Source: RH2-MAG17b sp035945515
GTDB lineage: Bacteria; Acidobacteriota; Terriglobia; UBA7540
Reading direction: 5' to 3'
Length of the DNA: 15,235 bases
NCBI GenBank assembly: GCA_035945515.1
Contig: DASZAE010000200.1
Span: 1-15,235, forward strand
The notes under the pieces are model-generated. The model saw only the letters and a list, made by a program, of their open reading frames with translations, was not told the origin of the DNA and searched no databases. Below, in pieces: positions 1-7,226 of the stretch. Each line of letters opens with the position of its first letter. Position 1 is the stretch's first letter. The translations under genes were made by a program, and so were the position numbers.

Positions 1-136
1 GCTGTTTCAAAACCTATTTCGTGGCATCGGGCGCACGCGGTAGAGGCGGCTTTATGCCGCCATCGGAGCCTGGAAAAGACGGGCTGTGGCGACGTAAAGT
101 CGCCGCTACAGTCCGTAATCCCGGTTTTGAAACAGC
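1..136. repeat. REPIN-like palindromic element, copy 1
   Basis: A non-coding nested inverted repeat. The outermost 14 bases (1-14) are exactly complementary to 123-136, and the element may extend left of the window. Inside are two inverted REP-like units. The left unit has GTAG at 40-43, then a 6-bp stem (45-50 with 56-61) around a TTTAT loop. The right unit is on the other strand, with a 6-bp stem (88-93 with 99-104) around GTAAA, followed by GCTACA, which reads TGTAGC on the minus strand. A GTAG tetranucleotide 5' of a small hairpin is the known signature of REP sequences mobilised by REP-associated tyrosine transposases (RAYTs). Two such units facing each other make a REPIN. No RAYT gene is in the window. 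The short reading frame across it is not a gene. Confidence 0.75.
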
Positions 137-226
137 TTCTAACGTTCGCCATCGCCTTGGGAAGCCCCTCCAAAACATGCTAATCTGCATTCTCAGCATC
201 TCCTCCGTTCCTCCGGGACAGGTACG

Positions 227-997
227 ATGGCAAGCCCCCGTAAAGAAATTTGGTTAAGATTACGAAAAAGCATTGGGGAACGGGGTCTGTGGAAAAGTCT
301 CACGCTTTGGGCGCGGCATCCACGGGCATACTTCGCTCTGCTTTCCAGGCTCTATTCCTTCTTCAAAAATGTTTCTGCGGAGATACACCAGGATGAATTC
401 GACCGGCGCTTTGGCGTGGAGACGGGGACTCCCCTTCATCGAACCGATCTTGGAATAAAAAGCGAAAATCTAATTCACGCGCAGTCTTATGGAACGATAG
501 CTGCTGATGATTTCCACAGCGCCATGAGGCGCGTCGACATTGATTATAAAACTTTCACCTTTATCGATTTGGGGTCCGGCAAAGGAAGAGTCCTATTTCT
601 GGCCTCCGATTATCCCTTCGCGGAGATCATCGGCGTAGAAATTTCATCCCGTCTCCACGCTGTTGCAGTTGAAAACGTTAAGAGATATCAAAACCCGCTC
701 CAGAAATGTAAAAGGATCGAATTAATCCAAGCAGACATCGGGGCGTATCAACTTCCGAAAGGGCCGCTTTTCTGCTTTCTCTATAACCCATGCGAGCAGC
801 CTATCATGGCCGTTGTTATTGAGAATACCGTGCGATCGCTGCGGCAAAGCCCGAGATTTGCCTATGTAGTGTATTTCAACCCGCGATTTGGATCCCTTTG
901 GGAGAAGGCCGGTTTCTGTAAAGTCGCCGAAGGGGGCGATCTTGGAGGCTCCAACCATTACTGCGTCTATTCCTGGAACAACAAGTCTGCTCCATGA
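227..997 (+). CDS. Class I SAM-dependent methyltransferase
   Basis: A 256-residue soluble protein with a Rossmann-type methyltransferase domain. Motif I is clear: FIDLGSGKGR, with Asp at residue 114 and the Gly-rich loop at 115-121. It is followed by GVEIS, whose acidic residue (about 137) should bind the SAM ribose, and by an IQADI segment near residue 170. FLYNPC near residue 187 sits where this class carries its motif IV. Ahead of the domain, a DRRFGVETG stretch resembles the N-terminal lead seen in a large group of uncharacterised bacterial methyltransferases. The substrate is unknown. The flippase starts 33 bases downstream on the same strand, so a role in modifying a surface glycan is plausible but inferred. 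ATG 227 has only a weak ribosome site (GGGACAGG). Base composition looks more AT-rich than most neighbours, which would fit transfer. Confidence 0.85.
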   Translation: MASPRKEIWLRLRKSIGERGLWKSLTLWARHPRAYFALLSRLYSFFKNVSAEIHQDEFDRRFGVETGTPLHRTDLGIKSENLIHAQSYGTIAADDFHSAMRRVDIDYKTFTFIDLGSGKGRVLFLASDYPFAEIIGVEISSRLHAVAVENVKRYQNPLQKCKRIELIQADIGAYQLPKGPLFCFLYNPCEQPIMAVVIENTVRSLRQSPRFAYVVYFNPRFGSLWEKAGFCKVAEGGDLGGSNHYCVYSWNNKSAP

Positions 998-1030
998 TGA
1001 ACTTTAGCCACTCCGTCTCGATAAAGAAAA

Positions 1031-2590
1031 ATGGATTATAAAAGCCTCACAGCGAAAAATACGCTTGCGAACTGGACTGCCCTGGTTATTAACACGGTGG
1101 TGGGGTTCTTTCTAGCCCCGTTCATTCTTCATAAATTGGGCGACAGCGCCAATGGCCTTTATTACCTGATCGGCACGGTCGTGGGCTATTACGGATTGCT
1201 TGACTTGGGAATCGGCACATCGATCATTCAATACGTGGCGCGCTTTAACGCCACCGGCGATGACGAAAGCTTGTACCGGATTGTGAACACAACGCTTTTT
1301 GCCTACACCATCCTTGGCCTCATCGTGCTGGCGCTTACCGGCGCGGGCTATTTTTACGTTGACTCGTTCTTCCATATTTCCCCGCAATTTCTCAGGACGG
1401 CGAGGCTTTTGTTCCTGATCACCGGCGCGGGCGTCGCCTTCTATTTTCCTTTTTCCATCTTCTTCGGCATCATCGACGGATTGCAGAAGTTCTATTTAAC
1501 CGCTCTTCTGGCGGCGTTTTTCACCGTGCTGCGCGCGGTGCTGGTGGTGATCTTCCTCGACCGCGGTTACGGCCTTCTGACGCTCGCCCTCATCAGCGTG
1601 GGCGCGTTCAGTGTTTGCAACAACGTCGCGTGCATGGCCATAACGCCGAAGCTGATCCGCTTGCGCTGGGGGTGGAGATATGTGGACCGGAAAACGATCC
1701 ATCTCATTTTTAACTACAGCTTCACTTCCTTCATCATCTCGATCGCAAACACTCTGCGGGGGCGCGCGGATAACGTCGTGATCGGAGTTTTTCGCTCGAC
1801 GGAAGCCATTACTTACTATTCCATCGGCCAGAGGCTGGTGGAGTATGTCAACCGCATCACCGGAAGCATTGCCGGGAATTTCAACGCGCTTGCAAGCCAT
1901 CTGCATTCAAGTGGAGACGAAAAAGGCTTGCAGAAGCTTTACATTGAGGGCAATCGCCTCTGCACGCTTGCCTTCCTCCCTGTCTCCGCAGGACTTTTCA
2001 TCCTGGGAAGACCTTTAATCGCCATTTGGATGGGGCCGCAGTATGTATCGGCCAGCTTCGCCATCCTCGTGATTCTTCTTATTCCGAATATCTTGTGCGG
2101 GATTCAATCCGCGTCAACCCGGATCCTTTATGGCATGAACCTGCACAAATGGCTTGCCAAGGTCATGATCGGCGAAGGCGTAGCAAATCTTGTCTTGAGT
2201 GTCATCCTGGTGAGGCGGATGGGCATCTTTGGCGTCGCGTGGGGCACGGCAATCCCCATGGCTTTTACCTCCGTCGTCCTTATCCCATTTTATTTGTGCC
2301 GTGTGGTGAAGGTGCCCTTGTTCCAGTTTGTGAGGCGAACCTACACGATTCCTGTGATCCTCACCTCGCCTATGGTCGCCGTGCTCCTGGTGTTGAAGCA
2401 TTTCATCACCGCTCAAACATGGTTCGCGTTGGCTGCCCAGGTGATTGCCGGAGGTCTGGTTTACATCGCGTTGTTTTCCTGGTGGTTCTTTACGCGCGAT
2501 TCGATGGGCATTCGAATGCGATCCCGCTATGCGCAATACGTGCCGCGGTTCTTCTCCTCGAAAGGGAGCGATGTGAGTAGCCGTGGGTGA
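1031..2590 (+). CDS. Polysaccharide (Wzx-like) flippase, MOP superfamily
   Basis: A 519-residue integral inner-membrane protein with about 12-14 hydrophobic segments along its whole length. The N-terminus, with NWTALVINTVVGFFLAPF followed by GYYGLLDLGIG and a YVARF stretch, matches the usual start of Wzx/RfbX-type oligosaccharide flippases. In such transporters this region holds the first helices and a conserved loop. The family moves lipid-linked oligosaccharide repeat units across the inner membrane. A basic loop with RGRADNVVIG mid-protein fits the start of the second half of the fold. The length is normal for the family and there is no frameshift. ATG 1031 has only a weak purine-rich leader (AAAGAAAA). 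The gene is probably co-transcribed with the methyltransferase and faces a glycosyltransferase across a repeat-filled gap. Substrate is unknown. Confidence 0.88.
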   Translation: MDYKSLTAKNTLANWTALVINTVVGFFLAPFILHKLGDSANGLYYLIGTVVGYYGLLDLGIGTSIIQYVARFNATGDDESLYRIVNTTLFAYTILGLIVLALTGAGYFYVDSFFHISPQFLRTARLLFLITGAGVAFYFPFSIFFGIIDGLQKFYLTALLAAFFTVLRAVLVVIFLDRGYGLLTLALISVGAFSVCNNVACMAITPKLIRLRWGWRYVDRKTIHLIFNYSFTSFIISIANTLRGRADNVVIGVFRSTEAITYYSIGQRLVEYVNRITGSIAGNFNALASHLHSSGDEKGLQKLYIEGNRLCTLAFLPVSAGLFILGRPLIAIWMGPQYVSASFAILVILLIPNILCGIQSASTRILYGMNLHKWLAKVMIGEGVANLVLSVILVRRMGIFGVAWGTAIPMAFTSVVLIPFYLCRVVKVPLFQFVRRTYTIPVILTSPMVAVLLVLKHFITAQTWFALAAQVIAGGLVYIALFSWWFFTRDSMGIRMRSRYAQYVPRFFSSKGSDVSSRG

Positions 2591-2601
2591 AACTCACGCC
2601 A

Positions 2602-2719
2602 CAGATATTGAAAACTCCTATTCAGGCGTGTAGCGGCGACTTCATGTCGCCATAAACCCAATTTTGCCCATGTGGCGATGGCGGGATAAACCTGCCTCTA
2701 CATGTTTTTCAACAATCTG
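2602..2719. repeat. REPIN-like palindromic element, copy 2 (inverted relative to copy 1)
   Basis: Just downstream of the flippase stop. Left unit: TGTAGC at 2629-2634, then a 6-bp stem (2635-2640 with 2646-2651) around TTCAT. Right unit, read on the minus strand: TGTAGA, then a stem (2680-2685 with 2691-2696, one mismatch) around a TTTAT loop. The left unit matches the right unit of the element at 1-136, and the right unit matches its left unit. The spacer is also alignable once reversed. So this is the same element in the opposite orientation. An imperfect outer inverted repeat (2602-2615 with 2704-2719) surrounds both units. It could also act as a weak transcription barrier after the flippase, but no T-run supports a terminator. 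Confidence 0.7.
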
Positions 2720-2744
2720 GGGAGAGCTTCAACTCCGACATTAC

Positions 2745-2928
2745 GCCCGGTTTTTCATTGCGGCTTCAGAGCCCGTGTGAAAACTCCCGTTGTGTCATTC
2801 TGAGGAGCCGAAGGCGACGAAGAATCTCGTAAATGTCCTAATTCCAAAGCGAGATTCCTCGCTTCGCTCGGAATGACACCGTTGGTGAGCAGTTTTCACA
2901 CAGACTCTTCAGCCGCTGAAGGCCGGGC
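2745..2928. repeat. Foldback (MITE-like) element with long inverted arms
   Basis: A long imperfect inverted repeat. GCCCGG at 2745-2750 pairs with 2923-2928. The 26 bases 2760-2785 pair with 2891-2916 at 22 of 26 positions. An inner stem (about 2793-2829 with 2850-2879) closes on a loop of about 20 bases. The inner arms read TGTCATTCTGAG and TGTCATTCCGAG and end in GAATCTCG, the same core as the perfect inverted repeat at 7357-7433. No transposase is encoded and no clean target duplication is visible. It lies between two convergent genes, where it may serve as a structured 3' end for both transcripts. Confidence 0.7.
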
Positions 2929-2977
2929 ATTAAGCTAATAAACTGCCAACGCAGGACACAAGACAAAGTCCGCGCAA

Positions 2978-3928
2978 TTATTTCTTGCCTGCAACCTGCG
3001 GAGTTCCGCGCTTTGGCTGCATCGCGGTCCTCGCATATCCGAAAAGGGTGATCAGGTTCAACTCCTGTTGAAATGCTTCGCGCGGGCCGCCTGTCAATCC
3101 AAGCCGTGCGGCGTTCCACAACGTCTGCGCAGCCCACTTATATCGCCAGTGCGGGACGCGCAAAAGGCGCGGCCAATGTTTGGGAAAGTCCCTATCCAGC
3201 AGGCACGCGGCAGCCCCCAGGCGATAGTTCCACGTCCGCAGATATTGTTTTGAAAGCCGGTCGACCGCCGGGGAATGGACAACAACCGCCCGCGGGTAAT
3301 AAATGACCCTTTCCCCCTGTTGCCTCAGCCTCAAAACAATTTCACTATCCTCCCCTAAAACGTTAGTGCCTGCTCCAAGGTCGACCCTGAATAAGCCATA
3401 TTTTTCAAAAACATCCCGCCGGAAGCTGATATTCGCGCCCCAGGCAAACTCAGTTCGATCTTCCGGACCCGCAATCACAACCTCGTTCCCACGATCAAAA
3501 TGCGTGAGCACTTGCCTCCACCTGCGGTCCCACCAATCCGGCAACGGAAGAGTCGGATCGCGCAGTATCCTTCCGCCCAGGCAAGCGGGCTTATAGTCGT
3601 CAAATCCCTTTTTGATCTGAGCGATCCACTCGTGCGACACCAGCACATCGTCGTCCGTAAATACAATAATGTCTCCGGTCGAGTGTCGGATGCCGCAGTT
3701 CCGGGCGCGCGAAAGTCCCGGTGTGCCCTCAAACAGATACCGAACGTTTAGCCCGCAACTGGAAGCGAACGATTCTACAACGCTCTTAGTTCCGTCGGTC
3801 GAATTGTTGTCGACCACAATCAGTTCCCACGTCAGCGCCGCCGGGACTTCCATGGTGCCAATGCTTGCCAGAGTTTTCTTCAAACTGGCGCACCGATTGT
3901 AAGTGCAGATAACGACACTGATATTCAT
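2978..3928 (-). CDS. Family 2 glycosyltransferase (GT-A fold)
   Basis: A 316-residue protein that opens directly with the GT2 nucleotide-binding strand, SVVICTYNRCASL at residues 4-16. VDNNSTDGT follows at 39-47, then TPGLSRARNCGI at 69-80, and the metal-binding acidic motif FTDDD at 90-94. An acceptor-side GANISFRRDVF block is at 164-174, and GEDSE at 192-196 supplies the likely catalytic base region. The C-terminal third (about 225-316) is basic and aromatic without a clear membrane span, so the enzyme is probably cytosolic or membrane-associated. GT2 enzymes transfer a sugar from a nucleotide-sugar donor. Donor and acceptor cannot be read here. It converges on the flippase and methyltransferase, which suggests a shared surface-polysaccharide locus. 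ATG at 3928 lacks a strong Shine-Dalgarno. Confidence 0.9.
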   Translation of the reverse strand: MNISVVICTYNRCASLKKTLASIGTMEVPAALTWELIVVDNNSTDGTKSVVESFASSCGLNVRYLFEGTPGLSRARNCGIRHSTGDIIVFTDDDVLVSHEWIAQIKKGFDDYKPACLGGRILRDPTLPLPDWWDRRWRQVLTHFDRGNEVVIAGPEDRTEFAWGANISFRRDVFEKYGLFRVDLGAGTNVLGEDSEIVLRLRQQGERVIYYPRAVVVHSPAVDRLSKQYLRTWNYRLGAAACLLDRDFPKHWPRLLRVPHWRYKWAAQTLWNAARLGLTGGPREAFQQELNLITLFGYARTAMQPKRGTPQVAGKK

Positions 3929-4101
3929 GAGATTACTCTAATACATTGGAGGCGGGTTTGAAAACCGTGGCTCTTACGCTATGAGGATGCGCTAGGAGTG
4001 GGATGTTAAAATTGCGATACAAGATTGCCGACGACCCGCGGTTTTGCCGGGCCGCCATTTCTAAAATGACTGCAAGTCATTGAAAAAGCATAAAGGCCAA
4101 T

Positions 4102-4223
4102 TATTGAGGATTACATATTAGTGACAGTTTTTTCTGTAGCGGCGCTCTCTGAGCGCCGAAAAACCGGCGGCCAGAGGCCGCCGCTACAACATTTGTCGTC
4201 ACTATAATTTATAATCCTCAATA
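4102..4223. repeat. REPIN-like palindromic element, copy 3
   Basis: The most regular of the three two-hairpin elements. TGTAGC at 4135-4140 precedes a perfect 6-bp stem (4141-4146 with 4152-4157) around CTCTG. An 8-base spacer follows, then a second perfect stem (4166-4171 with 4177-4182) around CAGAG, then GCTACA at 4183-4188. Outside lies a separate AT-rich inverted repeat. The 12 bases 4102-4113 pair exactly with 4212-4223, and pairing continues inward with a 2-base offset to GTGAC/GTCAC. The outer arms and loops differ in sequence from the copies at 1-136 and 2602-2719, so this is a related subfamily. It sits about 30 bases beyond the AAA+ ATPase stop, in its 3' untranslated region. The rest of the 3929-4255 gap shows no gene. 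Confidence 0.75.
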
Positions 4224-4255
4224 GGCACAAAATTCTCAATGAGGCTTTTGTAGAA

Positions 4256-5392
4256 CTATTGCGTCAGAAGACCGGCCACGGCGGCCGGGGTTGCCACAGC
4301 TGGCGCTGCCGCAGCAGACATTGTCCAACTGGCTGCGGCTCCCTTCCCAGCGCCGACCACGGCCGCCTCTTCGTCGCGGAAAAAGGAAAGTTTGCTGGAC
4401 GTCGGGCTGCAATCAATCGTAATTAAATCGCCCAACCGAATCTGGCCGGTGGCAAGGAGGCTGGAGATGGGGAACACCAAGTGCCGCTCGATGGCCCGCT
4501 TGAGGTGTCGCGCTCCAAACTTGGCATCGGTGCCCTCCGCCAGCAAGAAGTTACGCGCCGATTCCGTGCAGCGGAAGATGAAGGGGCGGTCGCCCGCCGA
4601 TTGGATGATCCGCTCCTGCACGCGCTCAAGCTCAATCGAAAGAATCTCTTCCATGTGCTTTGCCTGCAGGCTGCGGAAAACGATGACGCGGTCGAGCCGG
4701 TTCATAAACTCGGGTGAGAACTTGCGCCGCGCCGCTTCAGACGCCGTGCGATAAATCTTCTGATCAAGCTCGGGGTCGGCGTCGTGCGGGGTGTTTGCAA
4801 ACCCGAGACCGCCTTCCACCAGCTTGGCCATCTCCTGCGAACCCAGGTTGGACGTCATAAAAATCATGGCGCGGGAGAAGTCCACGCGCTGGTTGTCGCC
4901 AAGCGTTAGCGTGGCCTTATCCAGGATTCCAAGTAAAAGCTGCCAGAGCGAGTCGCTGGCCTTTTCGATCTCATCGAAAAGGACGAGAGAAAGCTTCAGC
5001 GTATCCGTATGATGTTGATCGAGCGACTCCTGCGTGATCAAAGGGTGTGTTTCCCGATGACCCAAATATCCTGGAGGCGATCCAATAAGCTTTGAAATCT
5101 CATGGCTGTGCTGGAATTCCGCGCAGTCGATCTTAAGCACGGCGCGCTCGTTGCCAAAAAGAATTTGCGCCGCGGCCTCAACCAATCGAGTCTTGCCGGA
5201 GCCAGTTGGGCCCAAAAGCAGCAGGTTCGCCAAGGGTCGGCCCGGAGCGGCGATACCTGCCCGGAATACTTGGTAGACCCGGGCTAACTGCCGTACAGCG
5301 CGATCCTGGCCTACGACTTTGCGGCGAAGTCCGTCTTCAAAATTCTGAACCTCCCCGCTTCTGCGATTCGGATCGAGTAATACTCCGCTCAT
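4256..5392 (-). CDS. Lone ClpB/ClpA D2-like AAA+ ATPase
   Basis: A 378-residue protein made of one AAA+ module of the ClpA/ClpB second-ring (D2) type. Walker A is GPTGSGKT (61-68). The pore-loop region GSPPGYLGH is at 104-112. Walker B is LVLFDEIEKA (136-145). Sensor 1 is in MTSNLG (179-184). An arginine finger lies in FSPEFMNRLDR (225-235). The D2-small domain with sensor 2 in GARHLKRAIERHL is at about 293-305. ClpB and ClpA are normally 750-860 residues with an N-domain and two rings. Here the N-domain, first ring and coiled-coil middle domain are absent, and the gene starts cleanly, so it is not an obvious truncation. The tail (about 345-378) is Ala-rich and low-complexity. No ClpP-binding IGF/IGL loop was recognised. 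A hexameric unfoldase or remodelling role is expected; the target is unknown. It appears monocistronic. Confidence 0.85.
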   Translation of the reverse strand: MSGVLLDPNRRSGEVQNFEDGLRRKVVGQDRAVRQLARVYQVFRAGIAAPGRPLANLLLLGPTGSGKTRLVEAAAQILFGNERAVLKIDCAEFQHSHEISKLIGSPPGYLGHRETHPLITQESLDQHHTDTLKLSLVLFDEIEKASDSLWQLLLGILDKATLTLGDNQRVDFSRAMIFMTSNLGSQEMAKLVEGGLGFANTPHDADPELDQKIYRTASEAARRKFSPEFMNRLDRVIVFRSLQAKHMEEILSIELERVQERIIQSAGDRPFIFRCTESARNFLLAEGTDAKFGARHLKRAIERHLVFPISSLLATGQIRLGDLITIDCSPTSSKLSFFRDEEAAVVGAGKGAAASWTMSAAAAPAVATPAAVAGLLTQ

Positions 5393-5698
5393 GGATGTTC
5401 TCCTCTTCGGACCCAGCCGATTCCTGACTTCGTTTAGGGTATGAGCAAGGCAATTGCCATCCGAGAGAAGACGATGATTAAAACCTCCAAATATTCGCCA
5501 TCGATAAGAACATAAAGCAGTTAATCCTAAGGGTTGGCAGACTTTTCAAGCACCGGCAGGCTGCCAGGAAGACTCATTTCGGGAAGGGAGGCATCCCAAG
5601 CCCTGATATGGGACAACGTTTTGGTTAGTGATGGCCAGCGAAATGCCCAAAAATGCCCACCAGATTCCAAGACATCTTCATTGGTAAGAGGCGGCAAT
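5393..5698. other. Gene-free gap, no recognised signal
   Basis: About 306 bases between the LacI stop and the ATPase start. Apart from the ATPase ribosome site at its left end, I see no conserved gene, hairpin with T-run, or convincing -35/-10 pair. A promoter for the ATPase should lie here but none stands out. A short AAATGCCC direct repeat near 5641-5660 is probably chance. Confidence 0.5.
5400..5405 (-). promoter_or_regulatory. Ribosome binding site of the AAA+ ATPase
   Basis: On the minus strand GAGGAG lies 7 bases before the ATG at 5392. This fixes the start and argues that the short single-ring form is the intended product rather than the remnant of a longer ClpB. Confidence 0.7.
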
Positions 5699-6775
5699 TT
5701 ATGAGGACACGGCGGGATGGTTTGCAGTGTCCGCCACAGAAGGCTGGCCCGTCGGCAGGGAGATGCAGGATTCCCGCCTGACCAGTTGGGTCGGCAATGT
5801 GGTTAACTGCGCGGGCAGGTCCGGCCGGGCAATCCGCCTGAGCAAAAGTTCAGCTAGTTGCTTGCCGATCTGCTCCGGAAAAACACGCACTGAAGTCAGC
5901 GGTGGATGCAGGGCGGAAGCTTCGGCCGTGTCGTTAAAGCCAACAATACTAATATCTTCCGGGATGCTTAACCCACTATCTTTGACTGCTTTATAGGCGC
6001 CTCGAGCGGCGGCATCGTCACCGGCAAAAATCGCAGTGACAGGGCCGGATCGCTGCATGAGAAGCTTGGTGGCGACGTATCCCATTTCTTCGTCATCATC
6101 CGAGTTCACTTCGCTCAGGCATATGTCCAATCCCGCCTCTTCCATCGCCCGGCGATATCCTTCCGCCCGCCTTGAGAACCAAGGCAACTGGCAGTTTCCT
6201 ACAAAGGCGATTTTACGATGGCCAAGTGACAGTAAGTAGCGCGCCACCTCGAATGAGCCGCCGACATCATCAAAGTAGACCGCATTGGCCTCCTGCCGCC
6301 GCCACTCGCCCAGAACATTGTTCGCCAGCACCACCCAGGGGATTCCTTTTTGTGTGAGTAATTCCAGCAGGTTGGGTGAATTCGTTCCCGCTACGATAAC
6401 GCCAGAAATAAGCTGGCGACGGTCAAAAATCTCAGGCAAGTGCAACCCTTCCCAAGAGATTTTGTTGGAATAGCGGAGCGGAAGAAAGAGCAGGCCATAA
6501 TCGAGGGTGGCGCAGTGCGCCTCGGCGCCCATCAAAACTGAGGAGTGGAAGGGGTGCAACACCGCACGGTTGCTGAGTAAAAAGGCAATAATGCGCGATC
6601 GTTTGCCCCTCTCGAGGTCGAATCCGAGGCGCACCGCCGCCTTGATCACCCGTTCCCGCATTTGTGGCGTAATTCCGGCACGGCCTGTCATCAAGCGAGA
6701 AACCGTCGCCACGCTGACGTTCGCCGCGCGGGCTACGTCGGAAAGCTTCACTTTACGCTGCCGGCCTTCTGCCAT
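5699..6775 (-). CDS. LacI-family transcriptional regulator
   Basis: A 358-residue DNA-binding regulator. The N-terminal helix-turn-helix is typical: KLSDVARAANVSVATVSRLM at residues 10-29. It is followed by a periplasmic-binding-protein-like effector domain from about residue 62 to 345, with the characteristic DDVGGSFEVARYLLSLGHRK block and a C-terminal IPEDISIVGFND. The family mostly senses sugars. Between LGF (50-52) and the first effector strand (RIIAFLL, 61-67) there are only about 8 residues. Classical members have about twice that, holding the hinge helix that enters the minor groove at a central CpG. So the hinge helix looks missing or reduced. The gene is divergent from the Oar-like receptor, so the likely role is ligand-dependent control of that receptor and of itself. 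The cognate ligand is unknown. Confidence 0.9.
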   Translation of the reverse strand: MAEGRQRKVKLSDVARAANVSVATVSRLMTGRAGITPQMRERVIKAAVRLGFDLERGKRSRIIAFLLSNRAVLHPFHSSVLMGAEAHCATLDYGLLFLPLRYSNKISWEGLHLPEIFDRRQLISGVIVAGTNSPNLLELLTQKGIPWVVLANNVLGEWRRQEANAVYFDDVGGSFEVARYLLSLGHRKIAFVGNCQLPWFSRRAEGYRRAMEEAGLDICLSEVNSDDDEEMGYVATKLLMQRSGPVTAIFAGDDAAARGAYKAVKDSGLSIPEDISIVGFNDTAEASALHPPLTSVRVFPEQIGKQLAELLLRRIARPDLPAQLTTLPTQLVRRESCISLPTGQPSVADTANHPAVSS

Positions 6776-6896
6776 TTCCGCTCACTCTTCTTCCGCCAAC
6801 TGCCGCCGGTGCATTTTTGTAAGCTATATTTTCCCGGCATGCCGGCAACTACCGTAATTTGTTCCTTCTGCAAGGGACGTGATTGGCACGAAAGCT

Positions 6897-6926
6897 AAAC
6901 TACAACACCCATTTCATAGCTGTCAA
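6897..6926 (-). promoter_or_regulatory. Candidate promoter of the LacI regulator
   Basis: Read on the minus strand: a perfect TTGACA (complement of 6921-6926), an 18-base spacer, then TAGTTT (complement of 6897-6902), which matches the -10 consensus at only 3 of 6 positions. It leaves a leader of about 110 bases before ATG 6775. The call rests mainly on the -35 and on its similarity in layout to the receptor promoter. Confidence 0.4.
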
Positions 6927-6930
6927 CACT

Positions 6931-7226
6931 TTTTCAACATTCCGCGCGGCATTTACAAAAGAACATCGGGATCAGAGTCCAGGATTTTCACAGCATCGGC
7001 TAGGCACCCCTCCCAGGAGGACTTTGTGTCCAGATGATTCCTTCTAACTAAATGTTTAAAAAAGCAGTTAGCTTCGAATAGGAAAAAGGTGTTTATAGCA
7101 TTCATTTATATCGAAATACATATTTAGCCATGCACTTTAATTCAGATCTTTCATCCGTGGACGGGGATGCTCTGAGTTTCAACCTCCGTTTTCAAGATTT
7201 TTTTACAAAATCGTTGAAAAGTTTTC
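6931..7226. promoter_or_regulatory. Candidate operator half-sites TTTTCAAC in the divergent promoter region
   Basis: The box GTTGAAAA occurs just upstream of both predicted -35 elements. For the regulator it is the complement of 6931-6938, four bases before TTGACA. For the receptor it is 7213-7220, six bases before TTGACA. Related half-sites lie at 7177-7183 (TTTCAAC) and 7189-7196 (TTTTCAAG), and 7216-7226 is the palindrome GAAAAGTTTTC. A repressor bound here would cover the -35 of each gene. Assigning these sites to the LacI-family protein is inference. They are half-sites rather than one classical CpG-centred palindrome. Confidence 0.35.

Noticed and set aside
21..257. Small + strand frame at the window start
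   Set aside because: It runs through the REPIN-like element and overlaps the methyltransferase start in another frame.
2026..2580. Alternative + frame within the flippase
   Set aside because: Charged, Cys/His/Arg-rich shadow peptide in a region where the main frame is a convincing membrane protein.
1..4223. CRISPR array or tandem repeat
   Set aside because: The repeats are single dispersed palindromes, not regularly spaced direct repeats with unique spacers.
7100..7130. AT-rich ATATCGAAAT site as a classical CpG-centred LacI operator
   Set aside because: Symmetry around the CG is poor beyond a few bases, and the site is far upstream of the predicted promoter.
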